In this document: piece after piece, positions 5,084-5,154 of the stretch | How the letters are laid out: each line of letters begins with the position of its first letter | Numbering within the stretch: the stretch's first letter is position 1 | NCBI GenBank assembly: GCA_021791455.1 | Contig: JAJYWM010000406.1 | Coordinates: 1-5,154 of the forward strand | Length of the DNA: 5,154 bases | Direction of reading: 5' to 3' | Source: a bacterium | GTDB lineage: Bacteria; Chloroflexota; Dormibacteria; UBA8260; Bog-877 | Position numbers and translations under genes: made by a program | The notes under the pieces: generated by a model | Told to the model about the DNA's origin: nothing | The model's database searches: none | What the model saw: the letters and a program-made list of their open reading frames with translations, nothing else

Positions 5084-5154
5084 ATGACCTGGAGGTCGCC
5101 GTCGCCGAGCTCTCGAGCGGAGCTTGATGGTGGGGCCCTGGCCTGCCGGCGACC
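5084..5154 (+). CDS. Possible 5' end of a plus-strand gene leaving the window
   Basis: An ATG at 5084 is preceded by GGAGG (5073-5077) with a 6-base spacer, an ideal translation start, and the frame stays open for the 23 full codons available. The residues seen (MTWRSPSPSS, then AELDGGALACRR) are too few to identify. The pattern L-x-x-x-x-L-x-C-R-R is faintly like the first strand of ABC-transporter ATPases such as CcmA, but the next codon is Pro and this is only an impression. Competing readings exist: a TGATG stop-start overlap at 5125-5129 in another frame, and a minus-strand frame open from the window edge to 4930. The call is tentative. Confidence 0.3.
   Translation, partial: MTWRSPSPSSRAELDGGALACRR

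Noticed and set aside
4809..5084. 91-residue plus-strand frame across the DUF302 start region
   Set aside because: Overlaps the DUF302 start antisense, is Pro/Ser-rich, and lacks an SD or domain features.

Overview
The window looks like chromosomal DNA from a high-GC bacterium. Most wobble positions are G or C, GTG serves as a start codon, and Shine-Dalgarno (SD) sites are clear. The protein types (a 'mixed'-group phosphofructokinase close to actinobacterial PPi-dependent enzymes, a membrane-anchored Met-rich cupredoxin, a single-Cys OsmC-like protein, DUF302) suggest an actinobacterium or a neighbouring high-GC terrabacterial lineage such as Dormibacterota, Acidimicrobiia or Chloroflexota. 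This placement is inferred from general resemblance. There is no rRNA or marker gene, and no sign of a phage, insertion sequence, CRISPR array or tRNA.

Left part, all on the minus strand, read right to left: a phosphofructokinase (3185-2103) with the Asp/Lys signature of pyrophosphate-dependent enzymes; a small two-helix membrane protein of unknown function with a perfect SD (1979-1575); and a 12-helix MFS exporter (1309-32). A 265-base gap between the last two carries a cluster of GTGCC/GGGCAC inverted repeats that begins at the stop codon of the membrane protein. The three are co-oriented, but gaps of 123 and 265 bases mean one operon cannot be assumed.

Centre: a 141-base divergent region (3186-3326) separates the kinase from a plus-strand gene for an exported, membrane-anchored cupredoxin (3327-4001). 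The region contains a perfect 12-bp palindrome. A strong GC hairpin (4030-4065) follows the cupredoxin stop and is followed by an OsmC-like gene best started at GTG 4088. The apparent overlap of an upstream TTG start with the cupredoxin stop is probably an artefact.

Right part: a DUF302 gene (4933-4523, minus) converges on the OsmC-like gene with 21 bases between the stops. The last 221 bases hold a 9-bp inverted repeat and possibly the start of another plus-strand gene leaving the window. Cupredoxin, OsmC-like and DUF302 genes together hint at metal, thiol or redox handling at the cell envelope, but only by association. The most unusual points are the cupredoxin's copper site, which has the CuA spacing C-x3-C-x6-M but lacks the ligand His, the OsmC-like protein without its second Cys, and the uncharacterised two-helix protein. 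I see no clear evidence of an entirely new multi-gene system.
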